A stretch of 57,817 nt of DNA, taken from assembly GCA_024542975.1 (NCBI GenBank), contig JAMXCZ010000003.1:1-57817 (forward strand), in the 5' to 3' direction. Numbering within the stretch: position 1 is the first letter of the stretch; each line of letters begins with the position of its first letter. The notes under the pieces are model-generated. The model ran no database searches. It was not told the origin of the DNA and saw only the letters and a program-made list of their open reading frames with translations. The DNA comes from Candidatus Omnitrophota bacterium (GTDB taxonomy: Bacteria > Omnitrophota > Gorgyraeia > JABMRN01 > RBG-13-46-9). Shown here piece by piece: positions 8,307-15,075 of this stretch. The position numbers and the translations under genes are program-made.

Positions 8307-8433
8307 AATAATACTTTGACGGTGCGATGTAAGCAACGCTTAATTAAAAAAACTATTTGACCAGTTTCAATTCAATGGTGTCTTGCTATAAACAAGAAAG
8401 GCCACCTCAATAAAAATAAATGGTGTAAATACA

Positions 8434-8450
8434 AACAATCGATTGATTGT
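8434..8450 (+). promoter_or_regulatory. Operator-like motif, copy C (AACAANCGANYGATTGT)
   Basis: AACAATCGATTGATTGT contains a perfect inverted repeat if extended by one base on each side: AAACAATC, four bases, GATTGTTT. It lies 80 bp before the first of the small envelope-protein genes, in a 223-bp gap that otherwise shows no gene. Confidence 0.45.
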
Positions 8451-8529
8451 TTAATACCACTTTTTATACAAGAGAAGTTCCCGATTTTACAGGGGAGGAT
8501 TATTAGATAGCTTATGGAAAGCGCAGATA

Positions 8530-8811
8530 ATGAATAAGATCATCGTATTAGCATTAGCACTCTGCTTATTCGCTACAACCGTCTATGCCGGGTATGTCCG
8601 AGGTTATACGCGCAAAGACGGTACGTATGTCCAAGGATATAACCGATCTGAACCCAATGACACCGTAAGAGACAACTACAATTATAAAGACAACACAAAC
8701 CCCTACACAGGCGAAACTGGAACGAATTACTACCGTGATAACAAAACAAGCGAATATTACGACCCATACTACGATTCCTCTGATAGCTACGATTCCGATT
8801 GGGATTGGTAG
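8530..8811 (+). CDS. Small exported tyrosine-rich protein
   Basis: The 93-residue product has a clear signal peptide (MNKIIVLALALCLFATTVYA, cleavage after AYA-G-like VYAG). The mature part starts YVRGYTRKDGTYVQGYNRSEPN and continues through NPYTGETGTNYY, a pattern I know from many small exported proteins of bacteria and prophages (GxxRKDGTYVxxxxRSxPNxTxxDNxxxxxNxNPYTGxxGT). The C-terminus is an acidic Y/D/S tail (YDPYYDSSDSYDSDWDW). The function of the family is unknown. It opens the run of small envelope genes. Confidence 0.75.
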   Translation: MNKIIVLALALCLFATTVYAGYVRGYTRKDGTYVQGYNRSEPNDTVRDNYNYKDNTNPYTGETGTNYYRDNKTSEYYDPYYDSSDSYDSDWDW

Positions 8812-8839
8812 ATAGTACGTAAATCCAATTTTACGACGC

Positions 8840-8868
8840 TTGCCAATCCCCCGCCCCGGTGCTACAAT
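8840..8868 (+). promoter_or_regulatory. Promoter of the 8.9 kb gene
   Basis: TTGCCA, 17 bases, TACAAT. A 14-codon leader ORF (8875-8919) starts just after it and overlaps the start of the next gene, which could couple their translation. Confidence 0.5.
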
Positions 8869-8908
8869 AAGCGTATGAAAACAAAAATGATTATAAAGGA
8901 GATATATT

Positions 8909-9346
8909 ATGCAGATTGAGAGCGTGCTTTTAAAAACATGGTATTGTGAAGAAAGAAAAAAATTGGAAGATTCGCAAGCTTTTAAAAGAGAAGCATATCT
9001 AAAAGCCATTGATGTGAGGTCTGAGATTATTAATAAAATTCAAAAAGAAGATTTACAAAATCTAAAAGAAAAAGGGTATATTTCTAAGGAAGTTAAACTA
9101 ACCCTTTTATCCGATAGGGGTAAAGAACTATCTATGAAAAACGGTATAATAAATATGGGAATAAGTGACAGTAAAGAGTTACCAAAAACATGGGAAGAAA
9201 TATCCGCAATAGAAAGTGGACGTAAAAATATCTATGTACAATATTTCTATCAATTAAAGAAAGTAAATAAAATTGAAGAAGAACTAAAAAAACGAAAACT
9301 TAACTTCGAAAAAATATATGAAGAATATAAAAAGAATATAACATAA
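8909..9346 (+). CDS. Unknown charged, coiled-coil-like protein
   Basis: This 145-residue protein is very rich in K and E, without signal peptide or membrane segment. A strong AAAGGAG lies 8 bases before the ATG. The C-terminal 40 residues (KKVNKIEEELKKRKLNFEKIYEEYKKN) should form a coiled coil. No family is recognised. It lies between two exported proteins, spaced 3 bases from the next gene, and likely belongs to the same transcript. Confidence 0.65.
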   Translation: MQIESVLLKTWYCEERKKLEDSQAFKREAYLKAIDVRSEIINKIQKEDLQNLKEKGYISKEVKLTLLSDRGKELSMKNGIINMGISDSKELPKTWEEISAIESGRKNIYVQYFYQLKKVNKIEEELKKRKLNFEKIYEEYKKNIT

Positions 9347-9349
9347 ACA

Positions 9350-9709
9350 ATGAAATACATATTCTTAATGTTAAGTTTATGTCTTTTTAATTCCCTCGCC
9401 CTCGCCGAAACGCACATCGACGCAAAGTTTAAATTCCCCTACGAACAGAAAAATACCGTTCTCGAACAATATGACGCCAATACTACAACAAAAGCATACT
9501 CAAAACTATCCCTCGAAGACAGGATCCGGCTGATACAAGACATCCTTGAGCGATACCGCAAGACCGGCGTTCAGACCAAGTATACAGCCGCAGAATACAT
9601 ATACGCTATCGATAATGTGCTTAAGAAGAACCCGGATTATACAACCGTGCCATTGGGGCAGATTATTAAGATGATACTGGAGGAAGAGGGTAAGGTTAAG
9701 GGGGAATGA
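9350..9709 (+). CDS. Small exported protein, unknown
   Basis: A 119-residue precursor with a typical signal peptide ending ALA-E near residue 19. The mature part is helical, with SLEDRIRLIQDILERYRKTG followed by YIYAIDNVLKKNPDYTTVPLGQIIKMIL. The last segment (a conserved-looking nPdy...plgqii.mil pattern) vaguely resembles Rap1a/Tai-type immunity proteins, but no cysteines support that. It overlaps the next gene by 4 bases (ATGA). Confidence 0.65.
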   Translation: MKYIFLMLSLCLFNSLALAETHIDAKFKFPYEQKNTVLEQYDANTTTKAYSKLSLEDRIRLIQDILERYRKTGVQTKYTAAEYIYAIDNVLKKNPDYTTVPLGQIIKMILEEEGKVKGE

Positions 9710-10047
9710 TGGAGAAAAAATGGTCATGGGGTGTCAATGCGTTCGCCATATTAGTTCTATCTTTTGGAATATTTTTTCTTATCGATGATATAAAAATGAG
9801 AAACCTTAGCTTGATGGGAACAACATTTATTACGGTAATACCTGGTTTATTGGCTATGGGAATCATGCTGAGACGACAAATGGCTCGAAGGATATGCATG
9901 GCGTATTTTTGGGGAGTAGGTATCTTTGCAATCTTTGCCTCATGTTTTAAGGCTATTAATGGTAAAGCCATATTTAGCATAACGATTATCCTTCTAGCAA
10001 TCACTTGGTACCTCACCCGTCCAAAGGTAAAGGAGCTTTTTAAATAG
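9706..10047 (+). CDS. Small multi-pass membrane protein ending in TRPKVKELFK
   Basis: The 113-residue protein has three to four hydrophobic segments (about 10-27, 37-52, 67-85, 88-106) and a basic C-terminal tail TRPKVKELFK. The next gene product ends almost identically (TRPKVKEMFR) and both begin with KKW, so the two are paralogues. Start follows AAGGGGG. The role is unknown; proteins of this size with such tails occur in several copies in related uncultivated bacteria, by my recollection only. Confidence 0.7.
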   Translation: MMEKKWSWGVNAFAILVLSFGIFFLIDDIKMRNLSLMGTTFITVIPGLLAMGIMLRRQMARRICMAYFWGVGIFAIFASCFKAINGKAIFSITIILLAITWYLTRPKVKELFK

Positions 10048-10055
10048 GAGAAGCT

Positions 10056-10475
10056 ATGAATAAGAAGTGGTACTCGGGAATCATATTACTAGCAGTATTA
10101 CTTATACTAGGGTCAATTGACCAATTAAGAGATGGCGTGAGAATTGAATCATACCGATTACTTGCGCACCCATTACCAGAATTATATGTGATTATTCGTT
10201 ATGCTGTAGCTAAAATTTTCATATTTTTAGGACTCATTACAGCTATTGGTCTGTTTTTTAGAAGAAACATATCTAGAGTATTTGCAATTATTATAGGCAT
10301 TTACTTATCGGTGTTTTATTATTTAATAGAAGGTCCCCTGGCCGTAAAGAATTTGATAAGTTATGGGGTTGATATAAATGGTGCGGTTATACTTAAAATG
10401 ATAGGTGAATTTAGTTTTGGATTAAGTTTAATTTTATTTTTCACCCGGCCAAAAGTAAAGGAGATGTTTAGGTGA
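10056..10475 (+). CDS. Small multi-pass membrane protein ending in TRPKVKEMFR (paralogue of the upstream gene)
   Basis: A 139-residue product with four predicted membrane segments and the tail TRPKVKEMFR. A good AGGAG lies 6 bases before the ATG. The DNA coding for the tail (AAAGTAAAGGAG) also places a Shine-Dalgarno sequence in front of the following GTG start, which overlaps this stop codon. Function unknown. Confidence 0.7.
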   Translation: MNKKWYSGIILLAVLLILGSIDQLRDGVRIESYRLLAHPLPELYVIIRYAVAKIFIFLGLITAIGLFFRRNISRVFAIIIGIYLSVFYYLIEGPLAVKNLISYGVDINGAVILKMIGEFSFGLSLILFFTRPKVKEMFR

Positions 10476-10720
10476 TAATTCTAGACATCATTGTCCTGAC
10501 CGCAGGATTTGGCTTATTAATATATGGCGCTTGGCAGCTTTACAATTTCAAGATGAAGGCCTATTTACTCATGGATTATACGTGGCATAGACTAGTCAAG
10601 AAGGATTGGTCAGGGCAAGATGATGAAGAAGCTCGGCATTACTTTAAGAGGGGGATTGTGGCGCTTATCGTGGGGATTATTCTTCTTTTGATAGCCTTTA
10701 AAATGTCAAATAGCCTATAG
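10472..10720 (+). CDS. Small membrane protein, two segments
   Basis: A protein of 82 residues with a GTG start overlapping the previous stop as GTGA, served by AAGGAG inside the previous gene. One hydrophobic segment lies at the N-terminus and one at the C-terminus, joined by a charged loop (KKDWSGQDDEEARHYFKRG). No family is recognised. Confidence 0.65.
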   Translation: MIILDIIVLTAGFGLLIYGAWQLYNFKMKAYLLMDYTWHRLVKKDWSGQDDEEARHYFKRGIVALIVGIILLLIAFKMSNSL

Positions 10721-10775
10721 TAAATAAAAAAGGAGACATTAACGCTTTTCCCACCTGCACAGAAAAGGAGTAAAA

Positions 10776-11096
10776 ATGTATATCCACCCTGACTTCAAGA
10801 ATTATATCAGCGATTTACTTTGTGCACGATGCAAGGAAACCAGAAAAGACTGTTCTGGTTGCCTACGGGATCTTTATGTTTCTTCTAATCTCGTAGAGCT
10901 TGCAAACGAGGATCTTGAGAAGTTTGTCGAAGATAAAGCGGCCTTTGTAGAATATTGCCGTTCTCGTTGCGTTCACTGTGATCAAAAAGTTAAAGACTGC
11001 GAGAAAGAAAAGTGGGCAGACTGCTTAAAAAGTTACGAGGGAGAGTTATTGGATAGGTTTGAGTTTGTGAATCATCAGGCTTTATGTTTGGCGTAG
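10776..11096 (+). CDS. Cysteine-rich, probably metal-binding protein
   Basis: A protein of 106 residues with an AAAGGAG before the ATG. It has two similar cysteine clusters: CARCKETRKDCSGC (residues 16-29) and CRSRCVHCDQKVKDC further on, each with CxxC followed six or seven residues later by another cysteine. Two zinc sites or an iron-sulfur centre are possible. No hydrophobic segment is present. It is the only clearly cytosolic metal protein in this run of envelope genes. Confidence 0.65.
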   Translation: MYIHPDFKNYISDLLCARCKETRKDCSGCLRDLYVSSNLVELANEDLEKFVEDKAAFVEYCRSRCVHCDQKVKDCEKEKWADCLKSYEGELLDRFEFVNHQALCLA

Positions 11097-11186
11097 ATGA
11101 TCAATGGTGATGTAGTGTGGGTGGGAAAACTTATTGGATATGAAGAAGAAACAACCTGCCTCAAAGTAAAGGAACGGTTTAAGTGA
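11097..11186 (+). CDS. 29-codon ORF, remnant or micro-gene with a KVKERFK tail
   Basis: The ATG follows the previous stop directly, and the ORF ends as GTGA over the next gene's GTG start. Its C-terminus LKVKERFK and the DNA behind it (AAAGTAAAGGAA) match the tails of the two membrane paralogues upstream. It may be the surviving 3' end of a third copy, kept because it carries the ribosome binding site for the next gene. Confidence 0.35.
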   Translation: MINGDVVWVGKLIGYEEETTCLKVKERFK

Positions 11187-11485
11187 ATACAATAGAATGG
11201 ATAGTATGGATGATTTTTGCATTTATCACTGTTTTTGCAGGTATCATGTGGTTTATTCAAGATAAAAAGCATCCAACGGGGCAACGTTATGATACAAATG
11301 TTGTAGTTACGTTGCTTGCTTTACCAAGAATCGTTTTTTGGCAAATTCTTATATTAGTTCTATTTATTTTTGTAGATTTCAATAAACTAAATTTACTGTG
11401 GATTTATCCATTAGTCTGGTTTGGCATTTCGATAAAATGGGCTAAGCATGTCGATAAAAAAGATAAAGAAGGACTAAATAAATGA
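11183..11485 (+). CDS. Small membrane protein, three segments
   Basis: This 100-residue protein is encoded from a GTG start overlapping the 29-codon ORF. Hydrophobic segments lie near residues 4-25, 39-58 and 66-82, with a charged C-terminus (KHVDKKDKEGLNK). It overlaps the next gene by ATGA. Function unknown. Confidence 0.65.
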   Translation: MNTIEWIVWMIFAFITVFAGIMWFIQDKKHPTGQRYDTNVVVTLLALPRIVFWQILILVLFIFVDFNKLNLLWIYPLVWFGISIKWAKHVDKKDKEGLNK

Positions 11486-11967
11486 CCCTCTTCGCAAAAC
11501 GAATAATGATAGTACTTGTGCTGATTTTTGCCTCATCACAGATCTATGCCCTCCAGGATGAATATACTCAAAAGGTTGAAGAGGGCGGCATTGAAGACTT
11601 GTATCTTGAGCAGGGCATGGTAAACGGTGAGTTTTGGAACAACATGAGCAATCAAGATAAATTTTCATACCTTCTTGGATATCAAGATGGGCTTATGGCA
11701 ACAACGGCACATTTTGTATCGGGCGAAGCAGAAAAAACAAAAGCAATGAGCAGTTTTCCAAAAGGAGTGTTTAATCAACTTATACCGCAGATAGATGAAT
11801 TTTACGCAGAAGAAAAGAATATGGACATCCCAATAAGCTATGTCCTAACGATAATACGAAATCGACAAAAAGGTACTGATGAGACAAAGATACAGAACTA
11901 CACAGAATATCTCCGGGATAGTCAGGGTAAAGATTTGAGGAAATCTATTGAGGGGGAGCAAGAATGA
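11482..11967 (+). CDS. Exported protein with possible Rap1a/Tai-like layout
   Basis: A precursor of 161 residues with a signal peptide cleaved near IYA-L (residue 23). The mature protein has a FSYLLGYQDGLMATTAHF segment followed by FPKGVFNQLIPQIDEFYAEEKNMDIPISYVLTIIRN, the order (GY.DG, then P...VYL.xNP-like, then a helix) seen in Rap1a/Tai immunity-type domains; the usual cysteines are missing, so this is weak. The first codons (ATGACCCTCTTCGCAAAAC) are almost the same as those of the next gene, although the proteins differ. Confidence 0.65.
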   Translation: MTLFAKRIMIVLVLIFASSQIYALQDEYTQKVEEGGIEDLYLEQGMVNGEFWNNMSNQDKFSYLLGYQDGLMATTAHFVSGEAEKTKAMSSFPKGVFNQLIPQIDEFYAEEKNMDIPISYVLTIIRNRQKGTDETKIQNYTEYLRDSQGKDLRKSIEGEQE

Positions 11968-12317
11968 CCCTCTCCGCAAAACAAAAGATAATACTATGGA
12001 TAACGATTGGGCTTATTGTTCTGCTAGTCGGGCTTAATGCGGAGCGTGACCAACGTTATACCAAGGATATAATCAACACAGATAAGATTAAAATGTATGG
12101 GTTGGTTTCTGTCGATACAGTTAAATTTTTTGGATTAAACATAGGCTCTTCGACAATTACTGTAGAGCCGTCCAAGGTCAAGAAGAATAAATCGATTTTT
12201 AGCGATTCAAGCAAAGGTTTCTGGTGGCTATGGCTCCTAGCATACTACAAATACCAGCTCATAGTAGCAACCCTTCTGATCGGGTTGATGTTGTTTATAA
12301 CGCTAAGGAAGAAGTGA
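11964..12317 (+). CDS. Small membrane protein with two transmembrane segments
   Basis: A 117-residue protein. An N-terminal segment (IILWITIGLIVLLVGL) and a C-terminal one (YQLIVATLLIGLMLFITL) flank a roughly 60-residue extracytoplasmic loop. The N-terminus MTLSAKQ repeats the MTLFAKR of the preceding gene at DNA level too. It overlaps the upstream stop (ATGA) and the downstream GTG (GTGA). No family is recognised. Confidence 0.6.
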   Translation: MTLSAKQKIILWITIGLIVLLVGLNAERDQRYTKDIINTDKIKMYGLVSVDTVKFFGLNIGSSTITVEPSKVKKNKSIFSDSSKGFWWLWLLAYYKYQLIVATLLIGLMLFITLRKK

Positions 12318-12682
12318 GCAAAAAACTACTACTCTCTGTTTCAGTCTTTTTATGTATTTTTTTATGTGGTTGTGCTGCAGTAGAGAGACAATTAAACCCT
12401 CGCTCTTACTGGAAGAAAGAAATCAATAGAAGCGAAGCTTATCTCACCGCTTTAAAACAATTTGAAATAGATACTCTTCTTGAAATAAAGAAAAAACGGA
12501 TTACAATGCCAATCGAAATAAGGCAAGCTATAAATTTGGGCATTGATAGAGAGATGGCAACAGAAATGAGAAGGTTAGAATTGAAAGAAAACATTGAGCT
12601 TCTAAAAGAATTACGTAAGGATATAAAAGAAATACAGGAGAAACTAAATCAGGCTAAATATGAACTTAGTAAATATGAATAA
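12314..12682 (+). CDS. Lipoprotein with coiled coil
   Basis: The protein is 122 residues, starting at the GTG that overlaps the previous stop; the track's start 90 bases upstream lies inside that gene. The N-terminus KKLLLSVSVFLCIFLCGC is a lipoprotein signal with cysteine after LCG. The rest is highly charged and helical (ELKENIELLKELRKDIKEIQEKLNQ) and should form a coiled coil in the periplasm or at the membrane. Function unknown. Confidence 0.65.
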   Translation: MSKKLLLSVSVFLCIFLCGCAAVERQLNPRSYWKKEINRSEAYLTALKQFEIDTLLEIKKKRITMPIEIRQAINLGIDREMATEMRRLELKENIELLKELRKDIKEIQEKLNQAKYELSKYE

Positions 12683-12947
12683 ACCCATCAAAAAAATCAT
12701 AGCCAGAGAAGGGCTTGTAATTATCGGAATACTTCTAATATCTCTTATACTTTATGTCTACGCAAAATTTTTAGGACAAGGAGCAGGATATCGTGGTCTT
12801 GATGGAGCGATATTTATTTTAAGGCGACAAAAAAGCATCTTCCTTTTATCAAGTTTAATTCTTCTGTTTGGCTATCCTGTCCGCTGGTTACTCCATTATC
12901 CTATCCATTTTATCCTTTGGGCAATTAGAATATTAAGGGCGAAATGA
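12675..12947 (+). CDS. Small membrane protein, two segments
   Basis: A protein of 90 residues if started at the second ATG, which overlaps the lipoprotein stop; the track start at 12660 would add five residues and neither has a clear ribosome binding site. Hydrophobic segments lie near 12-32 and 50-68. Function unknown. A 22-codon ORF (12949-13017) follows immediately and is not called. Confidence 0.55.
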   Translation: MNKPIKKIIAREGLVIIGILLISLILYVYAKFLGQGAGYRGLDGAIFILRRQKSIFLLSSLILLFGYPVRWLLHYPIHFILWAIRILRAK

Positions 12948-13027
12948 TATGAAGATCTCCCTTACCCCTAAAGAAAAAAAGATAATACCCCTAGAGAATG
13001 TACGAAAGAGGCTCTAAAGAATAGATC

Positions 13028-13594
13028 ATGAAAATAATATGTTCCAGCTGCAAGAAAGTTTTAGGCATTCAAAAACCTTTTAATGATAATTCCGAAGTTC
13101 CAGCCAAATGTCCTGATTGCTTCCAGAAAGAAAAGGAAGAGGCTTCAAAGTTGCCGCCATTGCCAGCACCTGGTGAGCGAAAGGATATTACATTCGGAAG
13201 CGGTCTCAAGGGTTTTCTTACGGTCGCAGGCACTAATACTGCAAAACTTCCCCTGTGGTATTTGATAGTTTCCGGGAAGAAGATATTTTGTGCCAAGGAT
13301 CACAGAGAGAGTTTTCAGGAATACCTAGAAATGAGAGACAGCGATCAGGTAGATGTGACTTTCGTATATTCTTCATCTATTAAGATTTTGCCAGGAGATC
13401 GCAGAAGAAAAAAACAACCCATTAAGAAAGAGAAGCCCCAATCGATTGATTATAATTGTACTGTAACGGTTCCCAAGGGTTACGCGCTTATGATGTTTGA
13501 TAGCGTGGCGGAGCAGCACGAGCGGTTTATGGGTGTAGTTATTGAGGGAATGGCTAAAGCATGGAAGGATAGCAGGCTCGGCTTATCGGTGTAA
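13028..13594 (+). CDS. Zinc-finger protein of unknown role
   Basis: A 188-residue protein. The N-terminus has two CxxC pairs (CSSC at 5-8 and CPDC at about 29-32), a small zinc ribbon, followed by a proline-rich linker, a beta-looking domain (residues 55-120) and a basic stretch (GDRRRKKQPIKKEK). The C-terminal SIDYNCTVTVPKGYALMMFDSVAEQHERFMGVVIEGM part has no match I know. It lies at the end of the small-protein run and faces the repressor gene convergently. Confidence 0.6.
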   Translation: MKIICSSCKKVLGIQKPFNDNSEVPAKCPDCFQKEKEEASKLPPLPAPGERKDITFGSGLKGFLTVAGTNTAKLPLWYLIVSGKKIFCAKDHRESFQEYLEMRDSDQVDVTFVYSSSIKILPGDRRRKKQPIKKEKPQSIDYNCTVTVPKGYALMMFDSVAEQHERFMGVVIEGMAKAWKDSRLGLSV

Positions 13595-13610
13595 AAGAAG
13601 TTTAGGAGAG

Positions 13611-13838
13611 TTAAGCTTTTCCTTTGAAATTAAGCAGTTTTGAAAGGCTTATACGAAAGGCATTAGCGAGCTTTTCTAGCGTATCTATCGTGGCTCCGGA
13701 GGGATTTTTACCTTCCAATAGTTGAATGTGTTTATAGTCTACCCCGGATAATTCCGATAACTTTTCTTGGGTATAACCCCGCTTCTTACGCAATTCTCTT
13801 AATCTTACCGCAAGCTTGAGCTTAGTTCCCATGTTCAT
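13611..13838 (-). CDS. XRE-family repressor of the element
   Basis: A 75-residue protein on the minus strand: LRELRKKRGYTQEKLSELSGVDYKHIQLLEGKN is a clear Cro/CI-type helix-turn-helix. The track starts it 13 codons further upstream, but an extended -10 (TGTGATAAT, minus strand, 13848-13853) lies inside that extension and predicts transcription from about 13841. The ATG at 13838 (or 13832) is then at the 5' end, a leaderless message as in lambda CI. It is the only rightward-element gene on the minus strand and it diverges from a strong promoter with a palindromic operator, so it likely maintains the integrated state. Confidence 0.75.
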   Translation of the reverse strand: MNMGTKLKLAVRLRELRKKRGYTQEKLSELSGVDYKHIQLLEGKNPSGATIDTLEKLANAFRISLSKLLNFKGKA

Positions 13839-13870
13839 AACGACACAATTATCACATACTTTGCTAGTCG

Positions 13871-13899
13871 TTGACACCGTAAGAATACGGTGATATACT
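13871..13899 (+). promoter_or_regulatory. Rightward promoter with palindromic operator
   Basis: TTGACA, 17 bases, TATACT with extended TG. The spacer holds a perfect inverted repeat, CACCGTA-AGAA-TACGGTG (13875-13892), placed to block RNA polymerase. Lying between the divergent repressor and the rightward genes, it is the natural operator for the repressor. Confidence 0.8.
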
Positions 13900-13918
13900 T
13901 AAATGGGAAGGTGAAAAA

Positions 13919-13960
13919 ATGAAACACCAAATTCCATATAGTAGGGTGCAAATTAAATGA
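13919..13960 (+). CDS. 13-residue leader peptide
   Basis: This ORF has GGAAGGTG before its ATG and ends as ATGA over the start of the next gene. It is the first ORF of the rightward transcript and may serve translational coupling or attenuation. The peptide itself shows no special codon run. Confidence 0.4.
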   Translation: MKHQIPYSRVQIK

Positions 13961-14160
13961 GTCCTACAGATAAAATCCTATTTTTTTTAATTGTAACTAT
14001 CGAGAAAAGCCGGAGAAGGCTACTCGTTTGGCTAAAGCAAAAGCCATTTCTCTGTGGGGCTGTTGTAGTTTTTATCTCAAGTTTCATAATACCCCGCTAT
14101 TTCATACAAGCTCTTGTTTTGGCTATGGCTTTGTTTGTGATGCAGTTAAAGACAAGGTGA
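13957..14160 (+). CDS. Small membrane protein
   Basis: The product is 67 residues, coupled to the 13-codon leader ORF by ATGA. Two hydrophobic segments (about 6-16 and 33-62) flank a basic stretch (EKSRRRLLVWLKQK). Its stop region AAGGTGA serves as the ribosome binding site of the next gene. Unknown function. Confidence 0.55.
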   Translation: MSPTDKILFFLIVTIEKSRRRLLVWLKQKPFLCGAVVVFISSFIIPRYFIQALVLAMALFVMQLKTR

Positions 14161-14165
14161 AGAAT

Positions 14166-14384
14166 ATGGACAAGCCGATATTGCTAGACCGGGGAGAGGC
14201 AGAGAGGATCGCTGGTGAAATACTAGACAAGCTCGAGCCAGAGAATTACCCGAAGATACTGGCCCTAACAAGGGAATCAGCAATCAGGGGGATCGTGGAT
14301 GGCGCGGCCGTGGGGAACGACCAGTACCGGGAAGGGTTCCTGACGAACACGGTGTTAGTGATGGAAGCCGACTTGTCGTATTAG
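14166..14384 (+). CDS. 72-residue unknown protein, copy 1 of a duplicated gene
   Basis: It starts at ATGGACAAG after AAGGTGA; the longer track ORF has no support. The sequence MDKPILLDRGEAERIAGEIL...LEPENYPKILAL...ESAIRGIVDGAA is identical in 54 of 72 positions to the gene at 15076, with no length difference. It is helical, acidic and soluble, without cysteines. The DNA is noticeably more GC-rich than its neighbours, which suggests separate origin or strong constraint. Each copy follows a membrane-protein gene. Family unknown. Confidence 0.65.
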   Translation: MDKPILLDRGEAERIAGEILDKLEPENYPKILALTRESAIRGIVDGAAVGNDQYREGFLTNTVLVMEADLSY

Positions 14385-14476
14385 CGCTCCTAGATACTAG
14401 ACATAGAAATGCTCACCCTTTTTAATTGTGAATACCAACAAACAATTAAGTACAAGTTAAGAAAGGATCATGGTTA

Positions 14477-15058
14477 ATGGTTGCCGGATTCTCACCAACA
14501 GATGAAGGAAATGAGGTCGTTTGTACCTTTTGTGGAGAAGAATTTAAAAAAAAGGATTTAATTAAATTAGACGATGGCGAATGGGGCTGCCAGAATTGCA
14601 TTGAAGAGGGGGCGTCTATTATAAAGCAAGTCATTGCTCAACGACGAGATGGGAGAGCAGCTAATCAGGATAGAACGAAGCCCAAGAATGAAGAGAACGG
14701 GAAGAGTTTAAAAGAAAAGACGCAGGGGAAACCAAGCTTGAAAAGGTTACAAGAGTTGGTGAGGTGGAGACATATGGTGACATTGATGAAACAGTTTATA
14801 GAAGGGCAGTCTGACAAAATGAACAAACTGGTTTTGTATATCGTTCTTTGGCTAATAATTGTTATTACCGCGTACTCGTTTTTGATTCCGAAGTATTACT
14901 TTACCACAAATTATGGTGTGCCATATTACCGTTGCAATAGAGTAACCGGCGTTATCGAAAATGTTTTGGATGAAGCGGATGAAGCGGATGACGCGCGTGA
15001 TAAGGCTGAAGAGCCAAAGCTTTTGTGGTTTAAAAACCTCTTCAGAAGGAACAAATAG
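14477..15058 (+). CDS. Zinc-ribbon membrane protein
   Basis: A 193-residue protein. The N-terminal CTFCGEEFKKKDL...WGCQNC is a four-cysteine zinc ribbon (about residues 16-40), followed by a charged linker, a membrane segment near 120-137 (LVLYIVLWLIIVITAYSFL) and a short outside or inside tail with an EADEADDARDKAEE run. An AGAAAGGAT precedes the ATG. No family is recognised; the ribbon could bind nucleic acid or a protein partner at the membrane. Confidence 0.65.
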   Translation: MVAGFSPTDEGNEVVCTFCGEEFKKKDLIKLDDGEWGCQNCIEEGASIIKQVIAQRRDGRAANQDRTKPKNEENGKSLKEKTQGKPSLKRLQELVRWRHMVTLMKQFIEGQSDKMNKLVLYIVLWLIIVITAYSFLIPKYYFTTNYGVPYYRCNRVTGVIENVLDEADEADDARDKAEEPKLLWFKNLFRRNK

Positions 15059-15075
15059 AAAAGAAGGTGAATAAT

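Noticed and set aside
13436-13452. Fourth copy of the AACAANCGANYGATTGT motif (CAATCGATTGATTAT)
   Set aside because: Inside a coding region, matches only the centre and lies in no promoter; likely chance.
14028-14165. Longer N-terminus of the 72-residue protein copy 1
   Set aside because: Its duplicate has no such extension, and the shared AAGGTGA-ATGGACAAG context sets the start at 14166.
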